Under the pieces are notes generated by a model. It was given only the letters and a program-made list of their open reading frames with translations. It searched no databases and was not told the DNA's origin. DNA of 64,000 nt from Pseudocercospora fijiensis CIRAD86 (lineage: Eukaryota; Ascomycota; Dothideomycetes; Mycosphaerellales; Mycosphaerellaceae), in assembly GCF_000340215.1 (NCBI RefSeq), contig NW_006921533.1, positions 6,539,424-6,603,423 of the forward strand, read 5' to 3'. Position numbers and translations under genes: made by a program. Of the stretch, positions 1-12,483 are shown in pieces; the stretch's first letter is position 1; each line of letters opens with the position of its first letter.

Positions 1-943
1 CCTTCTTACGCGCTGCTTCGGCCTTAGCGCGCTCGTCTTAAACTTCTTAAGGGACCTTACAGTTACAGGTCGAGCGACGATCTTTAGCCTACATTTCTAT
101 AGCGAGCGCAAGACTAGTAGCCGTATTAGCCTCGGTTTCTAGGCGAAGAGCCTTACGTTTAAGGACATTAACGATAGGAGCCTCTTAACCTTTAATAATA
201 AAGCCTATACTATTAATGCGATAGCCCTTCTCTTTTAGTAGATCCTTAGTTGTCTATACGTTAAGATCGATCTAGACAATCGTATCGTAGTGCTTCTTCT
301 AGTAGGCTATCGTAAAGTCGTTAAGCGTAAAGGATAAGTTAAGTAACTGCTTACCTACCTTCTTACTAGCGGTAGATACGCGATAGATTATAGTACGGGA
401 AAGATGCTCGGCGCCTTAACGACGGACCTTGTACTTATTAACGAACGAAGAGACCTACTTAGTACGCTCTTATCTACTGTAGGCGAAGTTAATAAGGCTC
501 TTAGGAAGACTGCTTAGTCCTCCCTAGTATTCGAAGGCCTAGTCGAGGGTCTTAAAGCGTAAGCGAATCTAGGTACCGGCTATCTCGAGGCTATAGACAA
601 TAGGAAAGGCTTGTTCGATATCTATATCGTTAAGAACCTCGCGCTTAAAGATACGCTTACCGATAGACTAACGCAAGTTGTTTATGCCGTACGCAACTAA
701 GATAGCAGCCTTCTTAATATTCCTATTAATAACGCGTAGCAGGGTGCGAGCGTTCTAGATCTTCTCTTAAGGGTCTTTAAGGGCGGTAACGATCTAGAAG
801 CAGTGCTCGAGGCTAGTTGTAGCAGCTAAGGCGCTATTAGATAGGGCTTCGATCGGAACTAGGGCGGCTAGGCTTAGGTTAATAGGGGTAGGTAGGTCGT
901 TGCTACTACTAGCGCCTAGCGGATTCGGGGCGCTAGAAGACAT
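1..943 (-). pseudogene. Element A third coding block (ORF3), unknown protein, cut by window edge
   Basis: On the minus strand one frame reads from a likely Met at 943 (MSSSAPNP...) to the window edge, about 310 codons, broken only by TAG/TAA of the RIP type. An alternative upstream Met lies at 997. The N-terminus is Ser/Pro/Ala rich; the rest looks helical and charged, ending in a Lys/Arg/Ala-rich stretch near position 1. I recognise no domain. It lies downstream of the integrase of element A on the same strand, about 1 kb beyond it. Element E has the same arrangement, with a third block after pol. It is therefore probably an extra ORF of the A-family retrotransposon, though it could be the gag of a neighbouring element. 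Confidence 0.5.
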
Positions 944-1354
944 AGTCGACCGAAGTAGGTTGTAAACGAGTTTGTAAGTGTATTCGTTACTTAACAATAA
1001 TAATTAAAGGGTTTAGATAGAAGGGGGGTAGGGGGTTAGGCGGTAGCGAGTTAGTTAGTAATCGAGTAGAAGAAGGAGCTTAGGAAGCTCGCTTTAAATA
1101 TAGTGCGAAGGTAACGTAGTCCGTATATTCCGCGCTAGTAAAGCAAACGGATAACGGCTATATATAAAAGTAAAGCTATATACGAGACCTCTTTATTATT
1201 AGGGTAGGCTAAAGTTTAACAATCGATCTAGCTAATTACTAGTAGCGACTACGCGCCTTTATTAACCTTTAGCTATCGTAGATTCTCGCGCACTCGAAAT
1301 GTAACTAGTTAGTTCGAGTCCTTAGCAGAAATCTATAGTAGTAAAGCTAACGGG

Positions 1355-1383
1355 ACTAATAATACCCCCGGAGTAGTATTAGC
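1355..1383. repeat. Palindrome TAATACCCC/GGAGTAGTATTA, before A ORF3
   Basis: This is an imperfect copy of the approximately 25-30 bp palindrome TAATGCTACCCC...GGGGTAGCATTA found eight times in the window. It lies upstream of the ORF3 block. The mismatches are mostly RIP-type transitions. Confidence 0.7.
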
Positions 1384-1660
1384 TTTTCTCTAGAGATGCT
1401 CGGTAACGAGGAGCAAGTCGCCTAGGCCTAGCGTAGCTAATTCGTTAGTACGTTAGCCTATAGCACTACCGTTATAGATACAGTATTACCTTTTACATTA
1501 GCAAGCACGTAAAGGTAGTCTATACGTTTACCTTCTTCCTTCTTCCTTCTTCTAAACGCTAAGCTTAATAGCCTAAGGTCCCTATTCTTAGAGGCTATCG
1601 GCCTAGGTTGCTATATCTATCTAAGAGCTAGGAAGGGAGAGGGTTAGGTTCGGCTATTTT

Positions 1661-1690
1661 CCTAATGCTATCCCCGAGGTATTATTAGGA
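1661..1690. repeat. Palindrome CCTAATGCTATCCC/GAGGTATTATTAGG, after A pol
   Basis: Second copy of the same palindrome in the spacer between A pol and ORF3, flanked by TTTT on the left and AAAA on the right, which extends the dyad. It lies about 300 bp from the copy at 1,355. Confidence 0.7.
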
Positions 1691-1990
1691 AAATACGCCT
1701 CGTATAGTTCTATCTAAGGAAACAAGAGCAAAGGAATAAAGTTATAGCAATATCTCGAAGGTTAAAGAGTAAAACAATAGACAAAGTAAAAGCAAAAGAG
1801 GGCAATAACTATAAGTATCAACACTATAGGAACAAGCAGTAAGGACTAAAGCTATAGGGCGGCACTACATTAACAGCGCGGAGAAGGCAAGGAAAACAAC
1901 GTAGTAGAGGTAGGGAAAAATAAGCAATCATTTAGTCTCGGGATCTAGCTATAATTCTAGGCGGTCTTCGTCGCTAGACTAGTCGAGCTC

Positions 1991-4900
1991 CTCCTCGGAG
2001 TTAGAGTTAGATAGCTAGAAGTCTAGTTTACTATCGGAATTAATATCGGAAATGCTCTACGCGTAATTAATACGTATATAACCCTCCCTTTCTTTATAAG
2101 TTATTCCTAATAGCTTACTAAGACGTACCTAGGGATGCGTATAGTTGTCGGGTAGAATAGGATCCAAAATCGCGGTAGGATCCTCCTCTCGATAGGCATC
2201 TAAGGTAGGTAGAGGGTCTATAGAGGTATTAACTTCCTCCTCGGTCGGGGGAGGGCGGGTAGGCTCCCTTAATTCGACGATCTTTTTTAGGTTAGCCCGG
2301 GGGTGCGAGTGCTTTAAGGTAGCACTATCAAGTTCCTAAAGACGGTACGTAGAACTATCGTAAAGGACCTCCTATACTCTATAAGGCCCTTTCTATTTAA
2401 AGGCTAGCTTATAGGAGTAACTATATTCTAGCTCCGACCGGTATAGGAGGACTATATCGCTAACCTTTAGAGGCTCCTAGTTAATAGCATTATAGTTATC
2501 AAAATACTACTTAGCCTCTTTACGAAGGCGCCGTTATCGGGCAAGACCCTCCTAAGAAGTCGCAGTTATATCCTTAAGAGCCTTAGCCCGTAGGGCAAGA
2601 AGATCTACCCTCGTACGGACAGACCCCTAATCGTAAACGCTATACGTACGATAGGACAACTTAATAGGAAGAACGGCGTCCCTCCTAATTATAAGCTCTG
2701 CTAGCGTAAGTCTAGTCGTATCGACAATAGTAGTTCGATCCGCCTAGAGAAGGGCTAGAACGCGGGTAGAGATAGGAACAGACCTATCCCCTCTATTAGT
2801 TATCTTAGATAGGGTATCAATTAAAGACCGATAGCTACGCTTAACAATAGCATTCGACTAGGGATAGTACGGGGAGATACGAACGTTTTTCGCCCTATAC
2901 GAAACAAGTAGCGCTTAAACTTCTTTAGCTATATTGTTCGTAGCGTTGTCTAAGATAATCTCGTAGGGTATTCCCTAGCGGTAGAACAGATCTTTAAATA
3001 GGAAGGTAGCTATATTACGAGCATTAATAGTACCGTAGCCCTTATAGACATAATAGGCTTTAGGCTATCGAGAAAGACCTTCCCGAATAATATAGAGGCT
3101 ATTATTCCGGCTTAGATAAACCCTATTACCGTACTATCGCTTACTAACTAATTAGGCAGCGGGAATACGCAGCTCGCCTAGCCGACGGTAGCTATTCCTA
3201 AAATTGCACTTAGGATAGCTCTTATAGTAGCGAGAGACATCGGCCTATACGCTATCCTACTAGTAGCGGCGACGAAGGACATTAAAGGTGCCCTCCGCCG
3301 CCCGGTAGCCGAGTTTATCGTAAACGGAACGAAGGATCTCTTATCGGGCTACTAGGTCGTTAATAAAACGCTAGAGAGGTACATTAACTATCGCTTGTCG
3401 CTAAAGGATTCGATCTTTAACTAGGAATCGTCGAGAATAGCGAATAACCCGACGGTATTAACTCTTTAATAGACTAGGTGCTTTCTTCGTATAGGTTAGG
3501 AAGTAGGCGATATAATAGGAGTCGTCGGAGTAGACCCTATTAAGGATATTATCCCTCTCTAGTTTATCCGCCTTAGCTTTAGCCTAGTTCTTATCGTTAG
3601 TAGTAGGGTTCTCGTCGGGCTAGTTACTAGGTTAGTCGTCGGTAGCAGGCCTAGTAATCGCTAGCATAGCATTAATATAGAAGGTAGCGAAGAAAGTGCG
3701 GTTAATTACCGTATCGATATCCTCTTCTTCTATTATCTCGGCGATGTCCTCTTCTATAGCGGGCCTTCTAGAAAGGCTATCCGGTCTAGTATACTTCTTA
3801 CTAGGAACGTAGAAGACGTCGAAGTTAAACAAATAGATCTAGGCAACCTACCGAGCTATCGTAGAGTTTAGTAGGTCGGAGGCTATATAGTTAAGCTAAT
3901 AGACTAGCGTCTAAGCATCGATTTCTAAGCGAAAGAACACACTAAAGAGCTATAGTCGGAACTTCTTTAGAGCCTTATAGACTCTAAGGCATTCTCGCTT
4001 GCTAGCATCGTATCGGGCCTCGATCGGTTTCTATAGTCCGGAGTCGTACCTAATAGGATAACGCAAGGATAGCTCCTTACGGTTACACTGCATTAGTATC
4101 TCGCTATAGCCTTCCCCGCTCGAGTCGATAGCAACAATTATTAAGCCCGCACCCTCTAAGTAGTTAATAGATGTTAGTATAGGTACGCTAACGAGTGCCT
4201 TAGTTACTATATCCTTAGCCGCTTAGTAAACGGAGGTCTATTCGAATTTAGTATCCTTCTTAAGCAAGGCGTATAAGGGCTTATATACTAATACAAAGTT
4301 CTCGACCTAGATACGGAAGTAGGAAACCACTCTAAGCTAGGTTCGGACATCCTTCTAATAGGTAGGATCCGGCTAGGATACTATCTTTAGGACCCGTACA
4401 TTATTAGGATAGCGGCCGTTCTTATTAGTTACAAACCCGACAATGTTTATTCGTTTATATAGGAGCTAAAGCTTCTCCCTATATACCGTTAGGTTAGCTC
4501 GCTCTAGGTCGTAGAGGACACTATCGAGGTTCTAAATATATTCGAGAAAGAACCTACGGATGCTAGGCTCTACTTCTGTATTGTCGTACCTAGTTTTAGG
4601 GCCCTTAATACCGATATCGTCGAGGAAAGGCATCGCTATATAGGAGATATAGGCCGTAAGGACTTAGTTTATAATACGAACGAACTAGGCTACGGAGTTA
4701 GTTGCCCCTTAGGGAAGGGTAGTTTGTCTATATAGCCTAAGAGGTATCTCGAAACTAGTAAGGTCCCGACTATTAGGGTAGAGAGGAATTTAGTCGTAGC
4801 CCGAGAAAACGTTAACTAGTAAGGCTACAATATAGTTAGTAAAGGCTTCCGAGAACCTATTAGTCTCCGGAGGAAGGTTAGCATCTCTAATCGTAACCGT

Positions 4901-5630
4901 ATTAAACTTTTGTATAGCGTTAATTAGGCGGTACTTCTTTAGTTCCCTAGGAGCTGTCTTCTTCTAAACTAGGAAGTATAGATTGCGATACGAGGCATAG
5001 GAAGGTTCTAAGGTGCTAGCCTTTATACGCTATCGTATTATGTCCTTAACTATACCTCGTAGGCTTAGGTTTAGCTTAAAACCTAGGTAGGCCTAAGGCT
5101 TATATTCGATCGTTCGGATCCTCTACGGAGGGGCAACCTCCGGATTTATCCTACCTAGGTAAGTGAAGTTATATACTAATACGGCCTCGCGATTGTATAG
5201 AAGCTCGTATAGCAAATCTAGTTTACGATCCGAAAGCTCGATACTAGGTTTGATTTTCGCAAGCCTCTCCTCTATTAGCCTTAACCCTCTAGGGATAGTA
5301 GAGAACTTTTTAGTAATGTATTTCTAATCGTACGGACTATCCCTAGGTAGCAATATTGCTTCCTAATTAAGACACTTTTGTCGCTAGTTAGGATTCCCGC
5401 TAGGATTAGACCTATCGGTAATGTGTACGCTGCCCTTTATAGGCTTAATCTTGTTAGCTACCCTCTTATATAGGGTATGTATACTAATCGATTATCGAAC
5501 CCGAGCTCGCTCTCTTTATCGCTAGGCTTAGAAATTGGCGCAACAAAATAGCGCGTAAACTTCTTTAGAAGTTTCCTTAAGTCGATAGGTATATAGCTAG
5601 TAGTCCTAATTTATAACGCTAGCGAAAACG
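1991..5630 (-). pseudogene. pol: Element A pol: reverse transcriptase, RNase H, integrase (RIP-inactivated)
   Basis: Minus-strand Ty3/Gypsy polyprotein remnant. In order from the 5' side: RT beginning near 5,000 with the VQKK...YRLINAIQ region, the catalytic loop PFLDDIGIKGP at about 4,590-4,630 (aspartates intact), an RNase H/tether end with YVPSKKYTRPDSLSRRP in 3,632-3,832, an integrase with HHCC-like zinc region near 3,200, core motifs near 3,050-2,940 including IILDNATNN, and a GPY/F-type C-terminus (KGPYRV) near 2,380. TAG replaces Trp/Gln throughout. The LDDIGIKGP form differs from the YLDDILVY form of the chromovirus copies and resembles FVDDISIKGP in element E, so A and E belong to one clade. 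The exact 5' start is not decidable. Confidence 0.85.
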
Positions 5631-5638
5631 TTAGATTC

Positions 5639-5664
5639 GTAATAACACCCCCGGGGTAGTATTA
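5639..5664. repeat. Palindrome TAATAACACCCC/GGGGTAGTATTA between A gag-pro and pol
   Basis: Copy of the recurring palindrome, here between the protease-coding region and the first RT-coding sequence of element A. See the finding on palindromes between ORFs. Confidence 0.7.
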
Positions 5665-5699
5665 GACTCGCGCTCTAATTAGTTAGTTCGGGTAGACTC

Positions 5700-8600
5700 G
5701 CGTCCGGTAGTAATGCCTCCGGCGACGACGTATAAGATAGTATTATTACCTTAACTTGTATAGCAGGTATAGGTAGTCGTTATATTATGCTCGCTATCGC
5801 TTCGAGCACTCGTCTTCTTAGTATAGAACCTAGAAACTTGCCTTAACGTACGGATCGGCGCACTTCTAGAAATGACCTATTTAAGCTATACTAACTTATA
5901 GCGCAGATTGCCGGTCTTATAACCGCGCCGTAGCGTTTCCCGAAGACCGTCTAGAAGTAGCAAGGATATCCTCGTAGGACTTGTAGCTAGTATTACCGAC
6001 ATAACTAGTAAATACGACTCGGTTACCCTTCTAGTTAGTAATAGTTCCCTCCTAGGAGCTATTATCGCAGTTGCGCTAAACACCTTAGGTTATACGAGAC
6101 TATAGCCGACCTAGAATAATTGGCGTGTTTAGGTCGGCGGTAATCTAGAAGGTAAAGGAAAAGCATATGCCGAAAGCGTCTACTATAACATTATAGCAGG
6201 CACCTACTAGCGTAACCTCCCTATTTACTCCCTATATACTAAGGGAAATGTCTCTATTTATTAGCAGTCTAAGCTGTTTAGCCTAGCGCTTACTTATAAT
6301 AAGTAACTCTAAACTATTATTAAGCATTACTAGCATCTATTAACTATAGCTCCCGATAGTAACCTAAATGTAGATAGTAGGGACGACGGCGAAGGAACGG
6401 GTAACTACGGAAAGGTCTATATTATTAGGGATAGAGTAAAGTTCTTTAGGTCGAGGAGGTCCTACTCGACCGATTTGTTAGCTAGTAAATCGGACAGCCT
6501 TAATAGAAACTAAAACTAGAGTAGGGTCGGCATTATTACTATCCCCTCGGCCGATCTCCTTAACCCCCTCTTCGTTAGTATTATCGATAGTATCTTAGTT
6601 CTCGTAGGTTACCGATTCGCCTTCTACTAACTCTTAGGCACCTAAAAATTTAGGAAGGAACTATAGGGAAGAGACGTCGATATAGTCTTCTCGTCCCTGT
6701 TTCCTTCGGAGGGTAGCGAGGTCTTTTATAAAAGTGGCATCGTTAGGGATTCGGCTCTAGAATAGGTTAGTAGGCAAACCGTATACTAGCAGCTCTCCTA
6801 TAGACACATTAGACTTAAGGTCTAGGAACTATAAAGCCTAGAAGAGAGCGTTTGCCTTTATATCTAAGGAGTTAGCTAGGCTAGTACTATACTTTTTTAT
6901 ATACCTATTAAAGCGAAAGCTCTTTAGGTCGGATAACTTCCGTTTATAGGCAGGTAGGTTAGCTAGACCTAGGGTACTACTAATGTCGGTAGCAATATCC
7001 TCTATATCGACCTCTAGAGTCTCTAAGACGACTAGGCTTTCTATAGGTAGAGTGCTAGGTGCGATGCTAGATCGGGTAGCACGGTCTATAGCTGTCTAGA
7101 GAGTCTTAGTTTTAGCGGTTAACTCTCGCTATTGCTTAGCCTTGTCGGCCGCCTTGTTCTTTAGTACCCTAGTAGGGGCTACCGTACTAGGGCGAGTAGG
7201 GTTCTAAGGGTTCTTACCCTTGCTTTAGGACTAGGTCTAAGACCGTATAGTAGTATAGACATCTATACTGTTCTTAGTAACCGCGTAAACATTAGTAACT
7301 GCGTCCGGATCCTAAGAAACAAAGTTGACTTTAATAGGCTTAGTAGTACCGTTACCGCTTCGCTCCTTAACCTGTTTTGCCCTAACCTTCTAAGTCTCTC
7401 GCTTAGCAATAGCGGCGAGGGTACTGTTCCTAGTATCCTTAAACTCGATCTTGCCGCTATACTTCTTTTCTAGAAGGGTCTTTAGCTAAGGCAGCTTCGG
7501 GGCTCTCCGATCCTATTCGAAATCAATCTTGTCGCCGGTATCTATATAGTAGAATCGGCTATTAACTTACATAATAAGCTTCCTTTTAAGAAGCTCTTTC
7601 TAGATAGGGTAGGACGATTAGACATATTTGAACCCGCTACATATCTAGCACTTGCTATCTAAGTTAAAATAGATCTTCCGTATAGCGTAGACATCTACTA
7701 AAGAGGCTTTAGGGTAGTTAGGGTCTAAAACCTAGTAGACTAGTAGTATATCGCCTAGTATAGTAGCATTAATAACCTCCCTAACTCGCTATAATACTTT
7801 CGCATTTAGGTTTAGCTAGGCTAGGGATTTAGCTAAGTCCGCGACATCCTAAGAGTGCTTAGTAATAGTAGGAGTTACGGTCTTAGGACTACTTTGCGAT
7901 TTAGGAAGGAACTTAGGTCCCTTGTTTCCTAAGGCTTCTTTCCTAACCTGCGCTAGGTTATTCCGGTCTTCGCCGTAGATAAACTTCCTCGCATCGGCTA
8001 TACTATTAATATCGGCCTTAACACATACTAGGACCTCTTTGTATTTCCTAAAACTCTTAGGATCGGACTCGCTAAGCTTATAGCGACGGAAGATACGCTA
8101 AGCTATAGGCTACGGCAATCCCTAGAGGAGCAGCCTCGTTCTCTAAGAGTTTTCGAGGTTACTCTATTCGATGCCGTCCGCTAACTCGACAAACTCGCGG
8201 ACATACCCCTTTAGGTCGTTATCCTTAGTGCGCCTTACTAAGTAGAGGGACTCGAGCTACGTACGACTGCCTTTAATACGACGGCTATCGCGCTCCCGAT
8301 ATTCCCTTATAAAGGCTATCTTAAAGGTCTCCTAGTTAGTATTAGACTTGTCGTCCTTTTCTAGGTAGCTAACTAGGGTTTTAAGGGTTCGGTAAAGCTT
8401 AGAGGAGGTAGTCCTCGTAAAGGACCGAATCTTATACTAGTCGGATTCTCTATCGAGCTCGTAATTAACTAAGCCTTCCTTAAAGCGCTTAATATATGCT
8501 ATAGCGTTCTACCCTTCGAATAAGGGGTTTATAGTGCTCCCTAGTTCTAGCGGGCGACGCTTGTTTTAACGGAGAAGTTTAGTTTGCTTCTCTATTATCT

Positions 8601-8763
8601 TTATAATAACATTGTAGAGCGCCTCTAGCGTAGAGGGCGTAGGAGGCTTACTTATATTAACTAGTCGCCGCCTAATTTCTTCGTTAATAGGATTAGGGGC
8701 GTTTTCGGATTCCGAAGATTCTGCTAATTCGTAATGCTCGTTTTCGCTAGAGCTAGAGCTTAT
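5700..8763 (-). pseudogene. gag: Element A gag-protease (RIP-inactivated)
   Basis: The frame starts at 8,763 with ATA where ATG is expected, followed by a Ser-rich N-terminus (SSSSSENE). A capsid-like region follows (FKEGLIKYKLDRES type, near 8,480-8,100), then a zinc knuckle of CX2CX4HX4C spacing near 7,640 with Cys and His changed to Tyr and stops, then a retropepsin segment near 6,330-6,110. In the protease the expected L-D-S-G-S-E is L-N-N-S-L-E, so the catalytic Asp is lost; the flap/ILGRPQS region is still visible at about 6,110. The whole stretch matches element F in inverted orientation. The protein would have been the structural Gag with a C-terminal protease. Confidence 0.8.
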
Positions 8764-9570
8764 TCGATTGTTATAAAATAGTTAAAATAGCTAAAATAGA
8801 ATACTATATAAAGTTGAAATAGAATGCTATATAAATATGTTTTTAGTGTCTTTAGTTTGTTTGGTTTGTTGTAATGTTGCTATACGAGAGAGTAGTGTAT
8901 TAGGCTGTTTCTCCTAGTATTACCCCTAGGGTAGCATTAGGATTTAGCCTCCTAGGGGTCGCCTAACTACCTCTAGGAGCTTAGTTTAGTAGATTTTAGA
9001 TAAAAGCCGCTCGGAGGGAGAGACTGCAATCTCTGTTTATACCTAGATCCTAGAAACTAGCTCGTATCTCCTTTAGCTAGGCGGGGGGGCGGTGGCCTTC
9101 TTTTTCTAGTAGAAGGCTAAGTACTGTCTAAGCGAGGCTACGAATCTAGGAACGCCCTACCCGATTAATAGGGGACTCCCCGGCTATCCGACCTGCAAGC
9201 CGTATTTGCTATTAATTAATAGTCTTAGCAAACTAAGCAAGGCCGATAGGTAATTAGTCTATCTCCTCCTTAGGCGGGGCTTATCTCGAGCAAGCGGTAC
9301 TAAATAGGTCTTCGACCCGGAGCCGAGTCCTTAGAAGCTAGCTATAGCTATAGACTAGGCCCTAAGCTATAACAGTCCTAAGGGTTTGCAGCTTTTCGGG
9401 GTTAAAGCGATGCCCTCGTTAAGAGGTTTCTCTGCTTATCGTAATAGCCCCTTAAGATACTTCGGTATCGTCCGTATCGTAGGCTCTTATCGTGCCCTCG
9501 CTTCGGTTATAGCTATTCGTGCCTAGAGACTACCTTTAACATACCCGAACCTATTAGATATAAAGAGATA
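8764..9570 (-). other. Element A 5' leader
   Basis: Long untranslated stretch between the PBS-like sequence and gag. It contains a palindrome at 8,913-8,941 and, read on the minus strand, a TATA-like TATAAACAGAG at about 9,035. It matches the F leader at 53,072-53,862 closely over its whole length. No open frame is convincing. Confidence 0.6.
8913..8941. repeat. Palindrome CCTAGTATTACCCC/TAGGGTAGCATTAGG before A gag
   Basis: Copy of the recurring palindrome, about 150 bp upstream of the gag start. It is homologous to the copy at 53,701-53,729 in element F. Confidence 0.75.
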
Positions 9571-9588
9571 GCCCTACCTTCGGCTCTA
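9571..9588 (-). promoter_or_regulatory. Element A primer-binding-site-like sequence
   Basis: On the minus strand this reads TAGAGCCGAAGGTAGGGC. With TGG restored for the RIP product TAG it has the form of a PBS complementary to a tRNA 3' end. The same sequence occurs in F (53,054-53,071) and, with two transitions, exactly 5 nt inside the well-defined LTR of E (46,564-46,581). Confidence 0.55.
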
Positions 9589-9868
9589 ATAAAGGACGGA
9601 AGCTAACACTACTACTACTACTAGCAGTAATAATATAGGCTACCGAGGGTAACATAACCTATAGTAATATAGGTAGCTATGTTTAGCATAATAGGATAAC
9701 AAGACGGTTACTTAGGCTAATAACTAGAGCCCTGCAATATAGGCATTGTAGAAGTGTAATATAAACAATGTGCTATACGAGGTTGGTGCCCTATCTACGA
9801 TATAGAAGGAGGCCTCTTATATAGGCTCAAAACTCAGCCTAGGTGTGTGGGCCGGTTACTAGCTAATA
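9589..9868 (-). repeat. Element A 5' LTR (inner edge uncertain)
   Basis: The outer edge is sharp: homology with the inverted copy at 52,773 starts exactly at TATTAGCTAG (TGTTAG before RIP), and the sequences beyond it are unrelated halves of Hel-2. It carries a TATA-like TATATAAGAGGC on the minus strand and ends in a CTA/TAG microsatellite near 9,607-9,625. About 280 bp is close to the 344 bp of E. An alternative 741-bp LTR (8,868-9,608) was considered and judged less likely. Confidence 0.55.
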
Positions 9869-10726
9869 GTAGACATTTCTCGGTTATACCGCCTGTTACG
9901 TTATACTAGCGAGGAAGTTTCGCAGACTCCGAGTATTAATACTCTACTTACGGGTACTATAGAGCGTACGTAGAAGGTATATATAGAAGCCGATTTCCTA
10001 AGTAATGCTCTTAGAAGCGATACCTTACCGAGCGCAGGTATAGGTATCGCTAGTATAGGCGATCTAGATAATAATAACAAGCCTAATAATCGGACCTTCT
10101 TCTTCTACGATATTTGCGTAGTCCCTCGGTATATCTCTCGCCTCTACTAGATACTAGGCCTTCCTACCTACTAGTATAGTACTTGCAAGTACTACGCTAA
10201 AGGCTACGAACTAGATAATCTAGCTATATACAAGTAGTGCATTGCTAATAAGTATAAGAGTTAGCGGTCCGACTTCTTTACTAACGCTAATCCTAAGTAT
10301 CTAGAAGAGGAGCTTAAGATATACTACTATAGCTATTACGAGTTAATAAAGGCTTAACAAGAAGAGCGCTAGGCAAATCGGCCTACTCGGCGCCCGAACG
10401 AGCAAGATCGTATATAGTAGACCCGAGTAGAGCAAGAGCGGGAGCGTTACTTCCTTAAGGATATAGAAGTTGCCTTTGCTAAAAATACTTAGGATATATC
10501 TTAAGATCCCTCTACCGATAATCTAGACGCTCTTTAAGCTCTTAATAAAGGCGATATATAGTTAGTTAAGGAGTTCTTCGAGGGACTAGACAACGAGAAG
10601 CTAGAGTATTACTAGAATAAGAACCTATTCGATAAGGGTAATAGTAGCTACTAGGGTAGAGGATATAAGGAGCGTTAGTTTAATATAGATCTCGATACTA
10701 ACCTAGAGTCTCCGACCTTTAGCCTT
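9869..10726 (+). pseudogene. Hel-2 Helitron protein, N-terminal part (continues at 50,063)
   Basis: A plus-strand frame with a few RIP stops reads about 250 codons, ending in PTFSLC at 10,726. Removing element C/D and one TSD copy joins it in frame to 50,063, giving S-L-C-R-R-C, the start of a DUF6570-like zinc region typical of the upstream part of Helitron Rep-helicase proteins. The left part is charged, with a Lys/Glu/Arg/Gln-rich segment, and has no motif I recognise. On the left it is cut by the outer edge of element A. Confidence 0.75.
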
Positions 10727-10923
10727 TGTAATAGGGGTTATATTAGCAGGTAGATAGGGTAGTAGTAGGTATAAGTAGTATTCGATAGAGATCTAGGAGG
10801 AGATAGAGGAAGGCTAGCTAGTTAGCCTAACGCTAAGCGCTAAGCCCTACCTAAGGTACTAAGACTCTAGCTTTACTTAGCCTAGTTACATACCAATTAC
10901 GTATAGCCTCTTTAGCCCTAATA
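10727..10923 (-). repeat. C/D 3' LTR
   Basis: 197 bp, starting TGTAATAGGGG and ending CCTAATA on the plus strand, i.e. TGTTAGG...TTACA on the element strand after allowing for RIP. It is homologous to the LTRs of B and G. Confidence 0.9.
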
Positions 10924-12183
10924 TACGCTTCCCTTCTAAAGGCCGCGCCCTCGTAGCCTGTCTATATTCTACGACCTCTATTGCTACTAACTTAGTAAGT
11001 CTAATAAGCTACTTAGCCTACGCTAAATTAAACACTTAACTACCTAATTATATAACTATATCAAACCTTACCTTCTAATATAATGTCTAACTCTAACTGC
11101 GCTATTCCTATATATAACAATCTATAAAGTAATATATATTTATAAGAATTAAGGGCCTTCGACTAATTACAATACGAGCGCGTCTTCCCTACTATAATAG
11201 GTAGACGTACGAGGTATTATAGCCCTGCCTCCGTTCTAAGTAATATTGTACCGAGTTCTTTGCGTCTACTCTTAAAAGACCTAGTAATGTCCGCTCTAAG
11301 GGTTATTCTTATTATTACGAGGGCTATTATTTACTATCGTAGTTTTACTAGCCCTAATTAGTTAGGTTTAGTAGCCTTTAACTATTAATCTTATCTTATC
11401 GTTTCAAAAACGTAGTTCGTCTAGTTTCTATAAGTAAAGGCTATTATAAGTGTAATAGTTAAGGTTCGCCTCGCCTAAAGGGTCGGAAAGATCGAGAAGT
11501 AACCTATTATCCGCAAGATCGACCCCGGCTAGCTTAGCTCTATATTTTTGCCCTTAGCTAGCTTACTTAATCTTCTAAGCATCAATCTTTTAACTAGGTT
11601 AAAGTTTTTATTAAACCTTTAATAGGTTCAATCTTTTAACTTAGTTAGTATAGTGCTTTAGGCTCGTAGCGTAGGTAAGGTTATCTTAGTAGATATAGCG
11701 ACAATAGCAAGTAATGTTAATAATAGCGGCGCTAGCCGCCTTAGCGCTAACCTTACCTTACTTCCGATTTCCTTCTTCGACTAATAACATACTTAATAAT
11801 ACTATTACTAATATAGCTACGCTAGCTATGCCGCCCTTTAGTATAGCACGTCGTTATTATTATTATTACTATTTATACGTACGCGCGCCGCCCTCGCCGA
11901 TCGCCTAGGCCTCGAGGCCTCGATAGAAGGAAGGAATAAGAGGGGGACCTAAATACTAGGAGAGGGGCCTTATAGGGCGCATTAGTAAAGAGGTAGAGCC
12001 CTTAAAAGAGCATGCGATTAGTTAACGCGTTACGGCGCGCTTGTTAACACTCGGTGCGTGTTTACTATAGTAATATAGTCTTATTATCCTTTATTACTAA
12101 CAATTACTTGCCTCTAATTAGTTAGCTTAATAGCACCCTAGGGGTAGCATTAGCCCTAAGTCTCTCTAGCGGTTCTAGCGACA
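10924..12183 (-). other. C/D 3' non-coding block (about 1.2 kb)
   Basis: Homologous to 29,128-30,348 (B) and 56,089-57,327 (G). It holds an AT-rich stretch with repeated TTTAATAGG-like words near 11,580-11,640, a CGAGGCCTCG dyad near 11,912, and the palindrome TAATAGCACCC/TAGGGGTAGCATTA at 12,127-12,152. No coding frame is convincing; short ORFs here do not align between copies. Confidence 0.7.
12127..12152. repeat. Palindrome in C/D, just after pol
   Basis: Copy of the recurring palindrome, about 30 bp past the pol stop at 12,184-12,186 on the element strand. It is homologous to 29,150-29,175 and 57,290-57,314. Confidence 0.8.
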
Positions 12184-12483
12184 CTATAGCCCCTTAGCCT
12201 TCTTCTTGTTCTTTATATTAGTCTAATACTCGTCTAACAACTTAGTTATATCCTTAAAAGAGTCTTTAGCCTCCTACGAGTCCTATTTAGGTAAATAGCC
12301 TTACTATCTTAATAGGTACTCCTTCTTGCCCTATCTAGTTCGGTGCTTTAGGATGCGTTCTATAGACTATAGCTCTTCGCCGTTAGCTAGTATCTCTTTA
12401 TGTTTAGTAGGGGCTTCTTTATTAGGGTCTCCGCGGTAGTAGTATAGTTTAAGGAGAGAGATATAGAAGGTGTCGTAGATAGT
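12184..12483 (-). pseudogene. pol: C/D pol C-terminus: chromodomain
   Basis: The minus strand encodes the end of the integrase and a chromodomain, matching B at 28,830-29,127. The frame is cut at 12,483 by Hel-1 and resumes at 23,400. Trp and Glu codons of the chromodomain are changed to stops. In the live ancestor this module would have directed insertion to modified histones. Confidence 0.8.

Larger units (their letters stand above)
944..1990. other. Non-coding spacer between element A pol and ORF3
   Basis: No coding frame is convincing here. The stretch holds a G-rich run (about 1,023-1,060), a CTTCTTC-type pyrimidine run (about 1,530-1,555) and two copies of the palindrome described separately (1,355-1,383 and 1,661-1,690). 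The sequence does not match the 5' terminal region of element A at 8,868-9,868, so it is not that element's 3' LTR. If ORF3 belongs to A, its 3' LTR lies outside the window to the left. Confidence 0.5.

Noticed and set aside
1355..1690. Small element with palindromic ends (about 330 bp)
   Set aside because: No TSD flanks the pair and the same palindrome occurs singly elsewhere, so I do not call a separate transposon.
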